The translations under genes and the position numbers were made by a program. The notes under the pieces were generated by a model. The model searched no databases, had not been told where the DNA came from, and saw nothing but the letters and a program-made list of their open reading frames with translations. Below are positions 26,339 to 35,493 of a stretch of 64,000 nucleotides of DNA, piece by piece. Each line of letters begins with the position of its first letter. Positions within the stretch are counted from its first letter, which is position 1. The stretch is from SABI01 sp963676605 (lineage in GTDB: Bacteria > Spirochaetota > Spirochaetia > Sphaerochaetales > Sphaerochaetaceae), in the NCBI GenBank assembly GCA_963676605.2, contig CAXXSP010000047.1:1-64000 (forward strand), given 5' to 3'.

Positions 26339-27355
26339 ATGATTCAGGATACACAGCGGATCGGCAGGCATATCCTTCTTGTTTTTACTATCATCATCCT
26401 AAGCTTTTTCATCGGATGCCGTGCTCAGAAAGATACCTCCTCACACGAAGAAGATGAAGGAATCATCGTAGGATTCTCTCAGATAGGGGCGGAAAGCGCC
26501 TGGAGAACCTGCAATACCCGGTCAATCCAGGAAGCAGCTGCTGCCAGGGGAGTACAGCTGGTGTATGCGAATGCCGAACAGAAACAGGAGAATCAGATAA
26601 AAGCGCTCCGCTCCTTCATCGCCTACCAGGTCGATGTGATCGCCTTCGTTCCCATCGTGACCGGCGGATGGGATAACGTCCTGCAGGAGGCCCGTGACGC
26701 GGGGATTCCGGTCCTCGTCACCGATAGGAAGATAGAGGTCGAAGACCCTTCGTTATATGCTGGGTTTATAGGTACCGACAGCCTGAAGGAAGGGAGGAAC
26801 GCAGGTTTATTCCTCCTGGATAAATTCAAAGACAGAATCGAGAGTTTCTCTGAGTCCGGCGATCCCATCACTGTTGTCGAACTGTTCGGGACCGAGGGTT
26901 CCTCGGTAGCCACAGGAAGGGCCGAAGGCTTTCGGGAAGTCCTGGATGAATACCCCCAGTTCAAGATCATCTACAGCGAATCGGGCGACTTCCTCCGTTC
27001 GAAGGGATATGAGCTGGCCGTAGATTTTCTTGATACCTATGATGATATAGACGTCATATTCTCCCATAACGATGGGATGACTCTGGGAGCTATTGAAGCG
27101 ATGGAAGAGAAGGGAATCCGACCCGGAAAAGATATCGTCATCGTCACCATCGATGCGCAGCAGGCGGCCATCGATGCCTTGAGGGAAGGGAAGGTGAACT
27201 GCGTCATCGAATGCAATCCGAAGACCGGTCCCGACATCATCAAGCTCTCTGAACGTCTCGCTGCCGGGGGTAAGATTCCGAAGCTTCAGTACGTAAAGGA
27301 AGAGGTGTTTAGGGAAACCGACGACCTTTCTCTCATAGAGCCCCGCGGGTACTGA
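26339..27355 (+). CDS. Sugar-binding lipoprotein, sensor partner of the kinase
   Basis: 338-residue periplasmic-binding protein of the ribose/galactofuranose class (YtfQ-like). Lipobox with Cys27 (LSFFIGCRAQ). The sugar-binding fold is seen in GFSQIGAESAWR, FIAYQVDVIAFVPI, VTDRKI, FGTEGSSVATGRAEGF and IFSHNDGMTLGAIEAME. It stands before a kinase and response regulator rather than in the transporter operon, so it likely presents the bound sugar to the kinase, as XylFII does to LytS in clostridia (inference). The start lacks a strong ribosome site (AAAAGG, about 8 bases away). Confidence 0.88.
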   Translation: MIQDTQRIGRHILLVFTIIILSFFIGCRAQKDTSSHEEDEGIIVGFSQIGAESAWRTCNTRSIQEAAAARGVQLVYANAEQKQENQIKALRSFIAYQVDVIAFVPIVTGGWDNVLQEARDAGIPVLVTDRKIEVEDPSLYAGFIGTDSLKEGRNAGLFLLDKFKDRIESFSESGDPITVVELFGTEGSSVATGRAEGFREVLDEYPQFKIIYSESGDFLRSKGYELAVDFLDTYDDIDVIFSHNDGMTLGAIEAMEEKGIRPGKDIVIVTIDAQQAAIDALREGKVNCVIECNPKTGPDIIKLSERLAAGGKIPKLQYVKEEVFRETDDLSLIEPRGY

Positions 27356-27356
27356 T

Positions 27357-28830
27357 ATGAAGAGTCGCAGGTCCGTCATTGAGAGAATTTTCTCGGTATT
27401 CAAAAGCACGAGCATCAAGGAGAGAATCAAGATCTCCTACGTCATCATCATCCTCCTGATGATAACCCCTCCCCTCATTACGATCGTCTCGTTCGTTGTC
27501 CAGATGGTCACGGTATGACCAGATCATCACGAACGTCAGCAAGACGAACAGTCTGAACCAGACGGTCAAGATGGATGTCTCCAACGAGATATGGGATATC
27601 GTGGCAGGAAACAAGAAGTTCGAAGAAGGCCGCCAGTACGAGATTATCGACGGGATCAATGAGAGCCTTGACGATATCATGAGGACGACCGATGAGAGGG
27701 AGAGCCGGCAGATGCTTGAGGTCGCAGGCCGTGCGGTCGAGACTCTGAAGCGGAATGTGGACAGACTTGGCTTTCAGATGGCGAACCACTCGCTGGTAAG
27801 CGAAAATGAGGAGAGCCTTGATGAGATCCGCGGAGTGTCGGCTCTCATCTCGGATATCCTCCAGGATTTCATCGTCCGGGTAATCGAGTCAGCGACAATC
27901 ACCAATGAGAGGAATCAGCGAGTCGCACTGACCCTCACCATCATTCAGATCTTCACCGTCTTCCTCGTCATCATCTTTGCTATCTTCACCCAGCGTTCGG
28001 TGACCGCGAGTATCAATCAGCCCATCAAGAGACTTGAAAACCTCTCAACCCGTATTGCCGAAGGAGACTTCAATGTCAGGGTCAGGCTGCCGCAGGTGAG
28101 CGAGCTTGACGGCCTGACCGACAACCTGAACCTCATGGCCGTGAAGATACAGGCACTGATCGAAGAGAATGTCCGGGAGCAGCAGAACCTGCAGAAATCG
28201 GAGATGAAAGCTCTCCAGGCCCAGATCACACCCCACTTCCTCTACAACACCTTTGACACGATCGTCTGGCTAGCCGAGGAGAAGAAGAATGACCAGGTCA
28301 TCGACATCACTCGTGCCTTCTCCAGTTTCTTCAGGATATCTCTGAACAGGGGCAAGGACTTCCTGACGATCGTAGAGGAGTTCGAACACGTGAGGAGCTA
28401 TCTCACGATTCAGAAGATCAGGTACCGGGATATCCTTGATTACCATATCGAATACGAGGAGGGTATGGAGAACTGCCGGATTCTGAAGCTGGTGCTGCAG
28501 CCCCTCGTCGAGAATGCACTGTACCATGGAATAAAGAATAAACGGGGAAGAGGATTTCTCTCGGTGAAAGGCTGGAGGGATAACGGGCGTCTCTGTTTCT
28601 CCGTAGAAGATAACGGCATAGGAATGACGGAGGAGCACCTTTCCAATATCATGAAGCAGATCAGCTCCTCTGCAGACCCTGCCGAGCTGAGCAGTGTCTA
28701 TGGCCTGTATAACGTGAATAAGCGGCTTCAGCTCTATTATGATGCCGACACAAAGCTGGAGATATCCAGCAGATACAGAAGCGGAACCACCGTCCGTTTC
28801 AGTGTCCCTGAGGTTGGGTGTGATGTATAA
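27357..28830 (+). pseudogene. LytS/YesM-type sensor kinase with a one-base frame change near its start
   Basis: The ATG at 27357, one base after the previous stop, encodes a membrane helix (SYVIIILLMITPPLIT) but this frame ends at TGA 27516. The next frame, open from 27496 to 28830, continues the protein: a sensor helix bundle, a second helix (about VALTLTIIQIFTVFLVIIF), HAMP, the His_kinase motif QITPHFLYNTFDTI with phospho-acceptor His, and an HATPase (PLVENALYHG; DNGIGM). Joining them needs one extra base near 27510-27514, giving QMVT-RYDQII. It is either a sequence error or a real mutation that disconnects the first membrane anchor. If real, an internal start could give a kinase with one helix. 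Overlaps the regulator gene by 8 bases. Confidence 0.85.
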
Positions 28831-30412
28831 AGTATTTATCGTAGAAGATGAGATAGTCGTGCGTGAGGGACTGAGAAACAGCATACAATCGGGATCCGGC
28901 CCCTTCGTCCTTGCCGGTGAAGCCTCGGACGGAGAGATGGCCCTCTCCATCATGAAAGATGTGAAACCCGATATCCTCGTCACTGATATCAGGATGCCCT
29001 TCGTCGACGGCCTCACCCTCTCGCGGATCATCAAGAAAATCCTTCCCTGGATAAAAATCCTCATCATCTCAGGTCACGACGAGTTCCAGTACGCTCAGAA
29101 GGCGATATCAATAGGTGTTGACGAGTACCTTCTCAAACCCGTCTCCGCCTCCGACATGCTCTCGGCACTGGATAAGCTGGTGAAAATGATCGAGAAGGAG
29201 AAAACCAGCCTTCTCAGTATCGAGAACCTGAAACAGCAGGCACGCTCCAGCTCGGATCTACTTCGTGACCGATGGCTCTGCGATCTTGTAACCGGAATCG
29301 TCAAGACCGAGGATGCCCTCGAAAAGGGAGGTGATATGGGAATCGATCTCATCGCCCTCGGCTATCTTGTCGCGATCATCAGACTCTCGGCCTCCGAGAA
29401 GGACTACTCGGAGCTGATCACTGCCAGGCTCAGGATCAGCAGCCTGACCGATAATCAGGAAGAGGTGATCTGCTTCTGCCAGAGCAGGGACACGATCATC
29501 CTCCTGCTGAAACAGGTCGGAGCCGAACCGCTCGAAGAGACCGCCTATACCTTCTCTCAGGCGGTGAAGTATGAAGTGGAGAGAAACACCGGGTGCATGG
29601 TGGCGATCGGGATAGGCTCGCCGGTCGACCGTATCGGGGATCTGAGGCAATCCTACGCAGATGCAGAGAAAGCGGTGAAATTCCTTATGAAGACTTCTCA
29701 GAAGCTGATCCTGAGCTCACACGATTTGAACACCTTCCCTGAAATAGATTTCCTGAAACTCGACGGCAGCCCGATATCTGAGCGGTTGAAGTATGTGAAA
29801 CTCTCATCGATAGATGAGATCATCACTCAGTATATCGAAACAATCGGTGATCAGCCGTTCCAGGCAACCCTGATCGGGTATTACCTCCTGTGTGACCTTA
29901 TGGTTGATATCTCGAAAATCATCGGGGAGCTCGGAGGTGATATTCACACTGTCATTCCTTCCCTTTCACACAAGACGCAACTATCCGAGATAGCAGGCTC
30001 GAAGGAGACCTTCTGTGACGGGGTACGTTCGATTCTGGAAGCCTTCATCGCCTTCAGAGATTCAAAAGCCGCCGGAAAATACTTCTCGATGATTCAGAAG
30101 GCGAAGCAGCACATCGACACCCACTTCTCTGATCAGGACATATCCCTGCACTCAGTAGCCTCTGTCGTGCATGTCAGCCCGAACCATTTCAGTACGGTCT
30201 TCTCTCAGGAAACCGGGGAGACCTTCATCGAATACCTCACGCAGGTGCGAATCAGCAGGTCGAAAGAGTTGCTGACGAATACCGATCTCAGGAGTGCTGA
30301 TATCGCGTATGAGGTGGGCTTCGGGGATCCCCATTACTTCAGTTTCATCTTCAAGAAACATACCGGTATCTCCCCGAGGGAATTCAGGTCAGGAATCCCC
30401 TGTCTGCGCTGA
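28823..30412 (+). CDS. YesN-type response regulator with AraC DNA-binding domain
   Basis: 529 residues. Receiver domain with Glu9/Asp (VEDE), phospho-acceptor Asp55 (ILVTDIRMPF) and Lys104 region (DEYLLKPV), a long central linker (about 120-420), then an AraC helix-turn-helix pair (about 430-529; SLHSVASVVHVSPNHFSTVF; IAYEVGFGDPHYFSFIFKK). Start at 28823; its first 8 bases overlap the kinase stop. Converges on the sugar ABC operon with an 11-base gap and probably activates that operon. Confidence 0.92.
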   Translation: MYKVFIVEDEIVVREGLRNSIQSGSGPFVLAGEASDGEMALSIMKDVKPDILVTDIRMPFVDGLTLSRIIKKILPWIKILIISGHDEFQYAQKAISIGVDEYLLKPVSASDMLSALDKLVKMIEKEKTSLLSIENLKQQARSSSDLLRDRWLCDLVTGIVKTEDALEKGGDMGIDLIALGYLVAIIRLSASEKDYSELITARLRISSLTDNQEEVICFCQSRDTIILLLKQVGAEPLEETAYTFSQAVKYEVERNTGCMVAIGIGSPVDRIGDLRQSYADAEKAVKFLMKTSQKLILSSHDLNTFPEIDFLKLDGSPISERLKYVKLSSIDEIITQYIETIGDQPFQATLIGYYLLCDLMVDISKIIGELGGDIHTVIPSLSHKTQLSEIAGSKETFCDGVRSILEAFIAFRDSKAAGKYFSMIQKAKQHIDTHFSDQDISLHSVASVVHVSPNHFSTVFSQETGETFIEYLTQVRISRSKELLTNTDLRSADIAYEVGFGDPHYFSFIFKKHTGISPREFRSGIPCLR

Positions 30413-30423
30413 AAAAAGGTGCG

Positions 30424-31515
30424 TCATCCTAGAGGTTCACTCTTCTTCAAACCCTTGATCTGCAGCCAGGGAGGCAGTGCGAAAGAGAATGATCTCCTGT
30501 CTCGAACCGACATGATGATGCTCTGCAGGACGATGAAGAAGTAGAGCAGGAGACCGCTCACGATCGCCTGGAAGTTGGACTGGACTCCTGCCGCGCGGAT
30601 CAGTTCGTTGATGACCAGAAGCGTCAGCGTCCCTATCGGTGCCCCGAGCAGGTTTCCCACCCCGCCGTTGAGGAGCGTGCCGCCTATGATCGCCGAGGCA
30701 ATCGCCTTCATCTCGGCTCCCGAGGCATTACCGACATTGCCGGCTCCTGTCGTCATGATATAGACGAAGCCTGCAGTGCCTGCGGTCAGACCACAGATCA
30801 CGTAGGTAAGGAAGACTGTTCTCTTTATGTTGATGCCGAGCATCAAGGCGCTGTGACTGTTTCCTCCGACGGCGTATACGTTGCGTCCGAATCTCGACCA
30901 CTTCATCAATGAAGCGAGCAGGGCAAGAAGGAGTATCACGACGATGACTCCCGGTTTTATCTCGCAGGGAATGAACACGCCCAGACGGTTTTTCGTGCCG
31001 AGCCAGGAGATAACGATATCGAAATCCCTGAGCTTCACGAAAGCCGGCATCGTCACGTTGATCGGATCCTTATGGAGTGTCGTCAGCAGTCCCTGTGCAA
31101 GGAACAGTCCTGAGAGTGTGATAATGAACGGCTGAATCTCGAGGTAGGCAATAAGGTAGCCCTGAAGGATACCGAAGGCGAGTCCGATCCCGAGGGCGAC
31201 GAAAACCGCACCGGCGACACTGCCCGTTCCCGATTCAAGAAAGACCGCACAGGCCATCGTCACCAGGCCGCAGACGGCCCCGATGGAGATGTCGATACCT
31301 CCACCGATCATGACGATACTCAATCCCAGTGTCATGATGATGAGCGGGGCATTCAGGTTAAACAGATCGAAGAAGGTCTGAAACTGCATGAAGCTGCCGG
31401 GAAAGGTGATGATAGCGAACAGGTACATCAGTACGAAGATGATGGCAGCTATGAGAAACAGAAGATTCGAGTTTGAAAGCCGTGCTTTCACCTTGAGTGT
31501 ATTCACGTGTTCCAT
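30424..31515 (-). CDS. Sugar ABC permease (YjfF-like), second subunit
   Basis: About 363 residues, inner-membrane permease of the ribose/galactofuranose class with about ten helices (LIIMTLGLSIVMIGGGIDISIG and AIIGGTLLNGGVGNLLG, each in two halves, are family landmarks). Last gene of the operon. ATG 31515 is used; a GTG at 31524 is also possible and would overlap the upstream permease. Confidence 0.9.
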   Translation of the reverse strand: MEHVNTLKVKARLSNSNLLFLIAAIIFVLMYLFAIITFPGSFMQFQTFFDLFNLNAPLIIMTLGLSIVMIGGGIDISIGAVCGLVTMACAVFLESGTGSVAGAVFVALGIGLAFGILQGYLIAYLEIQPFIITLSGLFLAQGLLTTLHKDPINVTMPAFVKLRDFDIVISWLGTKNRLGVFIPCEIKPGVIVVILLLALLASLMKWSRFGRNVYAVGGNSHSALMLGINIKRTVFLTYVICGLTAGTAGFVYIMTTGAGNVGNASGAEMKAIASAIIGGTLLNGGVGNLLGAPIGTLTLLVINELIRAAGVQSNFQAIVSGLLLYFFIVLQSIIMSVRDRRSFSFALPPWLQIKGLKKSEPLG

Positions 31516-31516
31516 C

Positions 31517-32590
31517 CTACTCACCCGTCCTTTGGGGAGCTGCAGGTCCCCCGGTCAGCTCATCTCTCCGTTTTCCCGAGCGTATCCTCTCCAGAGCTTT
31601 CCCTGCGAAGGCTCTGACCACCGGGGAAGCGACCACCATGAGGAGGACGATGAAGAGTGCCTTGAATACCTTGATCATGGCAGGTTCTATTTCGAGACGA
31701 AGGAGGGTTCTGTTCAGCATCTCTATCGTGTACGCCCCTATGACGGAACCGGTGATACTGAACTTTCCTCCGATCAGTGAGTTCCCTCCGATCGCCACGG
31801 CGAGAATCGCGTCCATCATGATCAGTTTGAGCAGATTGACGCTGTCATGGCGTCCCGCCTTGTTGACAGCGATGAACCCTGCCACAGAACAGCAGAGACC
31901 AAGAATCAGGAAGGTGAGGAATATGATCTTCTTCGGATTGATGCCGTTCAGCCGCGCCGCGTTCGGGTTGATACCGACAGACTCCACATAAAGTCTGAGA
32001 TTCGTAGTCTTGAACACCACTGCGGTGAGGACAATGAAGAGGAACGTCAGAATGATCGGAGTCTGCACGGGAATTCCGGGTATGACGGTACCGATCTTAT
32101 TCGAGATATCGTTTGCAAGAATGGGAGAGAGCTTTCCGTCAATCATAAAGGCGACGGACCGTCCTCCGGTAAAAAGAATGAGGGAGGCTACCATCGGCTG
32201 AACCTTGAAGACCGAGACCAGGGTGCCGTTGAAGGCTCCGAGAACCAGGCCTGCAAGGCAGGAGAGGAGAAAGCCTGCAAGAATGGTAAGAAGTGTCACT
32301 TCCCCCGCATGCAGCACATACTGGACGAATACCGCGGAGGTTATGGTGGCGATCACGCCGATACTGATGTCCTGTCCCTGAGAGGAGGCCGTCACCAGCG
32401 TCATCCCTATCGAGAGGATCACCAGCTCCGAGGCGCCGAACAGGATGTTCGGGATATTCCCGTACAGGGCTCCGTTCACCATCGTGACACTGAAGTAATC
32501 GGCTCCCTTGATCAGGTTGATGACGATGAGCAACACCATCACCGACAAGGGCAGAAACAGATGGGACAGGTTTGTCTTTACCGTACGCAT
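31517..32590 (-). CDS. Sugar ABC permease (YtfT-like)
   Basis: 357 residues. Same family as its neighbour, with LVILSIGMTLVTASSQGQDISIG and AVAIGGNSLIGGKFSITGSVIG as landmarks. ATG 32590 is preferred, with GGGAGG 9 bases upstream; GTG 32596 is closer to that site but too near. Overlaps the ATPase gene stop (32593) by a few bases if the GTG is used. Forms the membrane channel with the following permease. Confidence 0.9.
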   Translation of the reverse strand: MRTVKTNLSHLFLPLSVMVLLIVINLIKGADYFSVTMVNGALYGNIPNILFGASELVILSIGMTLVTASSQGQDISIGVIATITSAVFVQYVLHAGEVTLLTILAGFLLSCLAGLVLGAFNGTLVSVFKVQPMVASLILFTGGRSVAFMIDGKLSPILANDISNKIGTVIPGIPVQTPIILTFLFIVLTAVVFKTTNLRLYVESVGINPNAARLNGINPKKIIFLTFLILGLCCSVAGFIAVNKAGRHDSVNLLKLIMMDAILAVAIGGNSLIGGKFSITGSVIGAYTIEMLNRTLLRLEIEPAMIKVFKALFIVLLMVVASPVVRAFAGKALERIRSGKRRDELTGGPAAPQRTGE

Positions 32591-32592
32591 GC

Positions 32593-34095
32593 TCACATTC
32601 CTCCCTGGGCTATCATATTCATAACCTCATGTTCCGTCACATCCGTTCCGTGCAGTTCCCCGACGATCTGACGATCCTTCATGACGATAAGGCGGGTGCA
32701 GGTCCGCAGCATCTCCTCGATCTCGGAGGAGATGAACGTCAGGCTCATACCCTCGCCTGCAAGGGAGATCACAAGCTTCTGGATCTCCACCTTCGTTCCG
32801 ACGTCGATTCCACGTGTCGGCTCATCAAGGATCAGGTACTCGGGATGGGTGAGGAGCCAGCGGGCTAGGATAACCTTCTGCTGATTTCCCCCCGAGAGGG
32901 ATCTGATCGGCGTCGATGAGCCCGGTGTCTTGATATTCAGTTTCTCTATATACTCGTCGGCAAAAGCCTCCGCCTGTTTCCGTGAGAAGGGCTTGAAGAA
33001 GCCGTTGAGAACCTGTAATGCCAGAATGATGTTGTCACGCACCGAGAGATCGGCGATGATTCCATCCTCCTTACGGTCCTCCGGAAGGTACCCGATTCCC
33101 TGCTTCATGGCCTGAAGAGGGGTGTGGATCTTCACCTTCCTGCCGTTCATCCGTGTCTGTCCACCGCTGACCCTGTCGGCGGCGAAGATGGCACGGACAC
33201 TCTCAGACCGTCCCGAGCCGAGAAGGCCGGCGAAGCCGTTCACCTCCCCCTTCCGTATCGTGAAATCGAAGGGGTGCACCCCGGCGGTGCTTGAGAGAGC
33301 CTCTCCTTCAAATACCGGAACATGGGCTTCAGATACTGCCGGCTCATGTTTCTGTATCTTTGTGATATCATCGAGCTCACTGCCCAGCATCTTCGAGATG
33401 AGTTCGATCTGGGGAAGCGCGGCTGTCTCATACTCACCGACGCGTTTCCCGTTACGAAGTACGGTGATCCTGTCACTGATCTCATACACCTGCTCGAGAA
33501 AATGAGTGATAAAGATGATGCCCACTCCCCGTCCTTTCAGCTCGCGCATAAGGGAGAAGAGCTTATTGACCTCGTCCTCGTCGAGGGAAGAGGTAGGCTC
33601 ATCCAGAATAAGGATCCTGCAGTCCATATCGATCGCACGGGCTATCGCGATCATCTGCTGCACAGCAAGGGAACAGGCCGAGAGTTCCTGGAGGGGACTT
33701 GCCGGAATCCCGAGAGATGCGAGCAGCTTTTCAGCGTTATCATTCATCTGTTTCCACTGAACGAACGCCCTTCTGCCGCGGCCGATGAACAGATTCTCGG
33801 CTACCGTGAGATTAGGACAGAGCGTAATCTCCTGGTAGACGGTTCCTATACCGCTGTTCTGTGCTTCCTGCGGGGACCTGAAATGAATCTCCTTCCCGCT
33901 CAGCACACTTCTGCCCGAATCCTTTTCATATACTCCGGTGATGACTTTGATCAGGGTGGACTTCCCCGCCCCGTTTTCGCCCATGAGGGCATGGACCTCA
34001 CCGCTGCGAAGGTTGAAATCAACACCATCCAGGGCTTTCACCCCTGGAAAGGATTTGCTGATACCCTTCATTTCGAGAATGATTTCTGATGACAA
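32593..34095 (-). CDS. Sugar ABC transporter ATPase with two nucleotide-binding domains
   Basis: 500 residues, the normal size for RbsA/YtfR-type ATPases, with two ABC domains. First: GENGAGKSTL, ILILDEPTSSLDEDE. Second: GLLGSGRSE (the usual degenerate Walker A), SGGNQQKVILARWL, LILDEPTRGIDVGTK. A TTG start at 34095 is chosen because AAGGAG lies about 9 bases upstream and residues before it have no homology to the family. Powers uptake of the sugar bound by the 34210-35196 protein. Confidence 0.92.
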   Translation of the reverse strand: MSSEIILEMKGISKSFPGVKALDGVDFNLRSGEVHALMGENGAGKSTLIKVITGVYEKDSGRSVLSGKEIHFRSPQEAQNSGIGTVYQEITLCPNLTVAENLFIGRGRRAFVQWKQMNDNAEKLLASLGIPASPLQELSACSLAVQQMIAIARAIDMDCRILILDEPTSSLDEDEVNKLFSLMRELKGRGVGIIFITHFLEQVYEISDRITVLRNGKRVGEYETAALPQIELISKMLGSELDDITKIQKHEPAVSEAHVPVFEGEALSSTAGVHPFDFTIRKGEVNGFAGLLGSGRSESVRAIFAADRVSGGQTRMNGRKVKIHTPLQAMKQGIGYLPEDRKEDGIIADLSVRDNIILALQVLNGFFKPFSRKQAEAFADEYIEKLNIKTPGSSTPIRSLSGGNQQKVILARWLLTHPEYLILDEPTRGIDVGTKVEIQKLVISLAGEGMSLTFISSEIEEMLRTCTRLIVMKDRQIVGELHGTDVTEHEVMNMIAQGGM

Positions 34096-34138
34096 AAGAA
34101 GATCTCCTTGTACCGGTGCTCTACCATCGAAGAAAAAG

Positions 34139-34195
34139 GTGCGGCATGCAGATTCTCTGGTGCACACCGCACTGATCATTCACTCCTGAGAGTGA
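34139..34195 (-). promoter_or_regulatory. Intergenic hairpins between binding protein and ATPase, probable attenuator
   Basis: On the minus strand, GTGCGG (34172-34167) can pair with CCGCAC (34144-34139), and CTTTTTCTT follows: an intrinsic-terminator shape inside the operon. Just before it, TCACTC-tcag-GAGTGA (34195-34180) forms a second short hairpin. Such structures commonly keep the binding protein more abundant than the membrane parts. Confidence 0.55.
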
Positions 34196-34209
34196 CGTTC
34201 CTTACATCC

Positions 34210-35196
34210 CTACCGTGTGATCACACCCTTGCCGGGGTCTGCATTGATCCCCCAGTTATCGATGTCTTCATCGGTGATCGTATCGGTCGTGAACAGGAGC
34301 TCTTCCTGGTAAATGATACCGCTGGGGATATCTCCGCTCTTGATCCAGCGGGAAATCTCAGCTGCCTGACGAGGATTGCACTGCATGTCGGCATCCCAGT
34401 AGCCGGCCTGTACGTTTCTCAGGGCGAAACGGTTGAAGTCGAATCCGATGATCTTTACCTTGCCGCCCTTACCGTGGCTGATACCCGCGGCCTCGAGCGC
34501 CTGAACAGCTCCCTGGGCCATACCGTCATTCTCAGCATAGATGACATTGAAATCCTTACCTGCGGCAATAGCGGCCTCAACGACCTTTCTCGCCTCCTCA
34601 AGACTCCAGCTGTCACCACCGGTTCCGTCAGCAACGATAGTGAGCTTTCCTTCCTTCTCTGCCTTAAGTACTGCGGCACTTCTGCCGATCTCAGCTGCCG
34701 AACCCATCTGACCGCGGATCAGGATCAGGTTGATCTTACTGAGACCGAGATCAAGCACCCATTCAACTGCCTTGTCGCCTTCATAGGCCATGTCAGAGAG
34801 AAGAGCTGCCTGGTAATTCGATTCGGCTGTATCAATCGCACGGTCAAAGAGAATGACCTTGATACCTGCGTCTTTTGCTGACTTCAGAGTATCATCCCAT
34901 CCTGAAGCATTCGCGGCAGAGATCAGAAGATAGTCTACGCCCTCTCTGATATAACCCTTCGCCGCGGCGATCTGTTCACTGTTGTCCTGGGTATTTGTCT
35001 GCTTTGCATCATACCCGTTCTCCTCGGAGAACACCGAATTCATGGCTTCAACATTCGCCTGCCGGTATCCCGACTCTTCGGGGGGAAGATTCACAATACC
35101 AACCTTCGTCAGCCCTGACTCCTGCTGCCCTGCGGCAAAAAGAGCGCCTGTTCCCAGAACCATCAGTACCATCAGTACACATAGAATTTTTTTCAT
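34210..35196 (-). CDS. Periplasmic sugar-binding protein (YtfQ-like)
   Basis: 328 residues. Signal peptide ending FAAGQQE (no lipobox). Periplasmic-binding fold of the galactofuranose/ribose class: VGIVNLPPEESGYRQ, VDYLLISAANASGWDD, ILFDRAID, VIYAENDGMAQGAVQALE. It is first in a leftward operon of ATPase and two permeases. The sequence is related to but distinct from the lipoprotein at 26339, so transport and sensing use separate binding proteins. AAGGAGG precedes the start. Confidence 0.92.
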   Translation of the reverse strand: MKKILCVLMVLMVLGTGALFAAGQQESGLTKVGIVNLPPEESGYRQANVEAMNSVFSEENGYDAKQTNTQDNSEQIAAAKGYIREGVDYLLISAANASGWDDTLKSAKDAGIKVILFDRAIDTAESNYQAALLSDMAYEGDKAVEWVLDLGLSKINLILIRGQMGSAAEIGRSAAVLKAEKEGKLTIVADGTGGDSWSLEEARKVVEAAIAAGKDFNVIYAENDGMAQGAVQALEAAGISHGKGGKVKIIGFDFNRFALRNVQAGYWDADMQCNPRQAAEISRWIKSGDIPSGIIYQEELLFTTDTITDEDIDNWGINADPGKGVITR

Positions 35197-35493
35197 GTAC
35201 TCCTCCTTTTTGGAATAAAAAATAACTTCAGCTGTGTGGCGGCGATGCCGCCCTGATGGTCGTATCGTATTATCCGGTATTTCAGAAGTACATGAGGTAT
35301 TTTATCGACTTTGGTAGAATATCTTACGCTTTCGTGAATCATCCCGGCGGGAACGGGAAAAAGTTCAATATCTTCTGATAAAGGTACAATTTCTTCCGAT
35401 TCCGTAAGAATCGGGTAGGAAGAGAGAAAGAAATTCTCCTTCCCGTATGAGCAAAGCCTCACCGGAAAGGATTATCTCAGAGAGTCTGATCCC
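35197..35493. other. 297-base gap: leader of the sugar operon and two hairpins
   Basis: No gene. GGCGGC-gat-GCCGCC (35238-35252) is a tight hairpin in the leader of the sugar-binding protein gene. CCGATTC-cgtaa-GAATCGG (35396-35414) is a perfect 7-base inverted repeat, possibly a regulator site or the end of the MATE transcript. No consensus -35 was found for the minus-strand operon, which suits an activator-dependent promoter (AraC-type regulator at 28823). Confidence 0.4.

Noticed and set aside
33322..34089. 255-codon plus-strand frame under the sugar ATPase gene
   Set aside because: Shadow of the ATPase; both nucleotide-binding domains are intact on the other strand.
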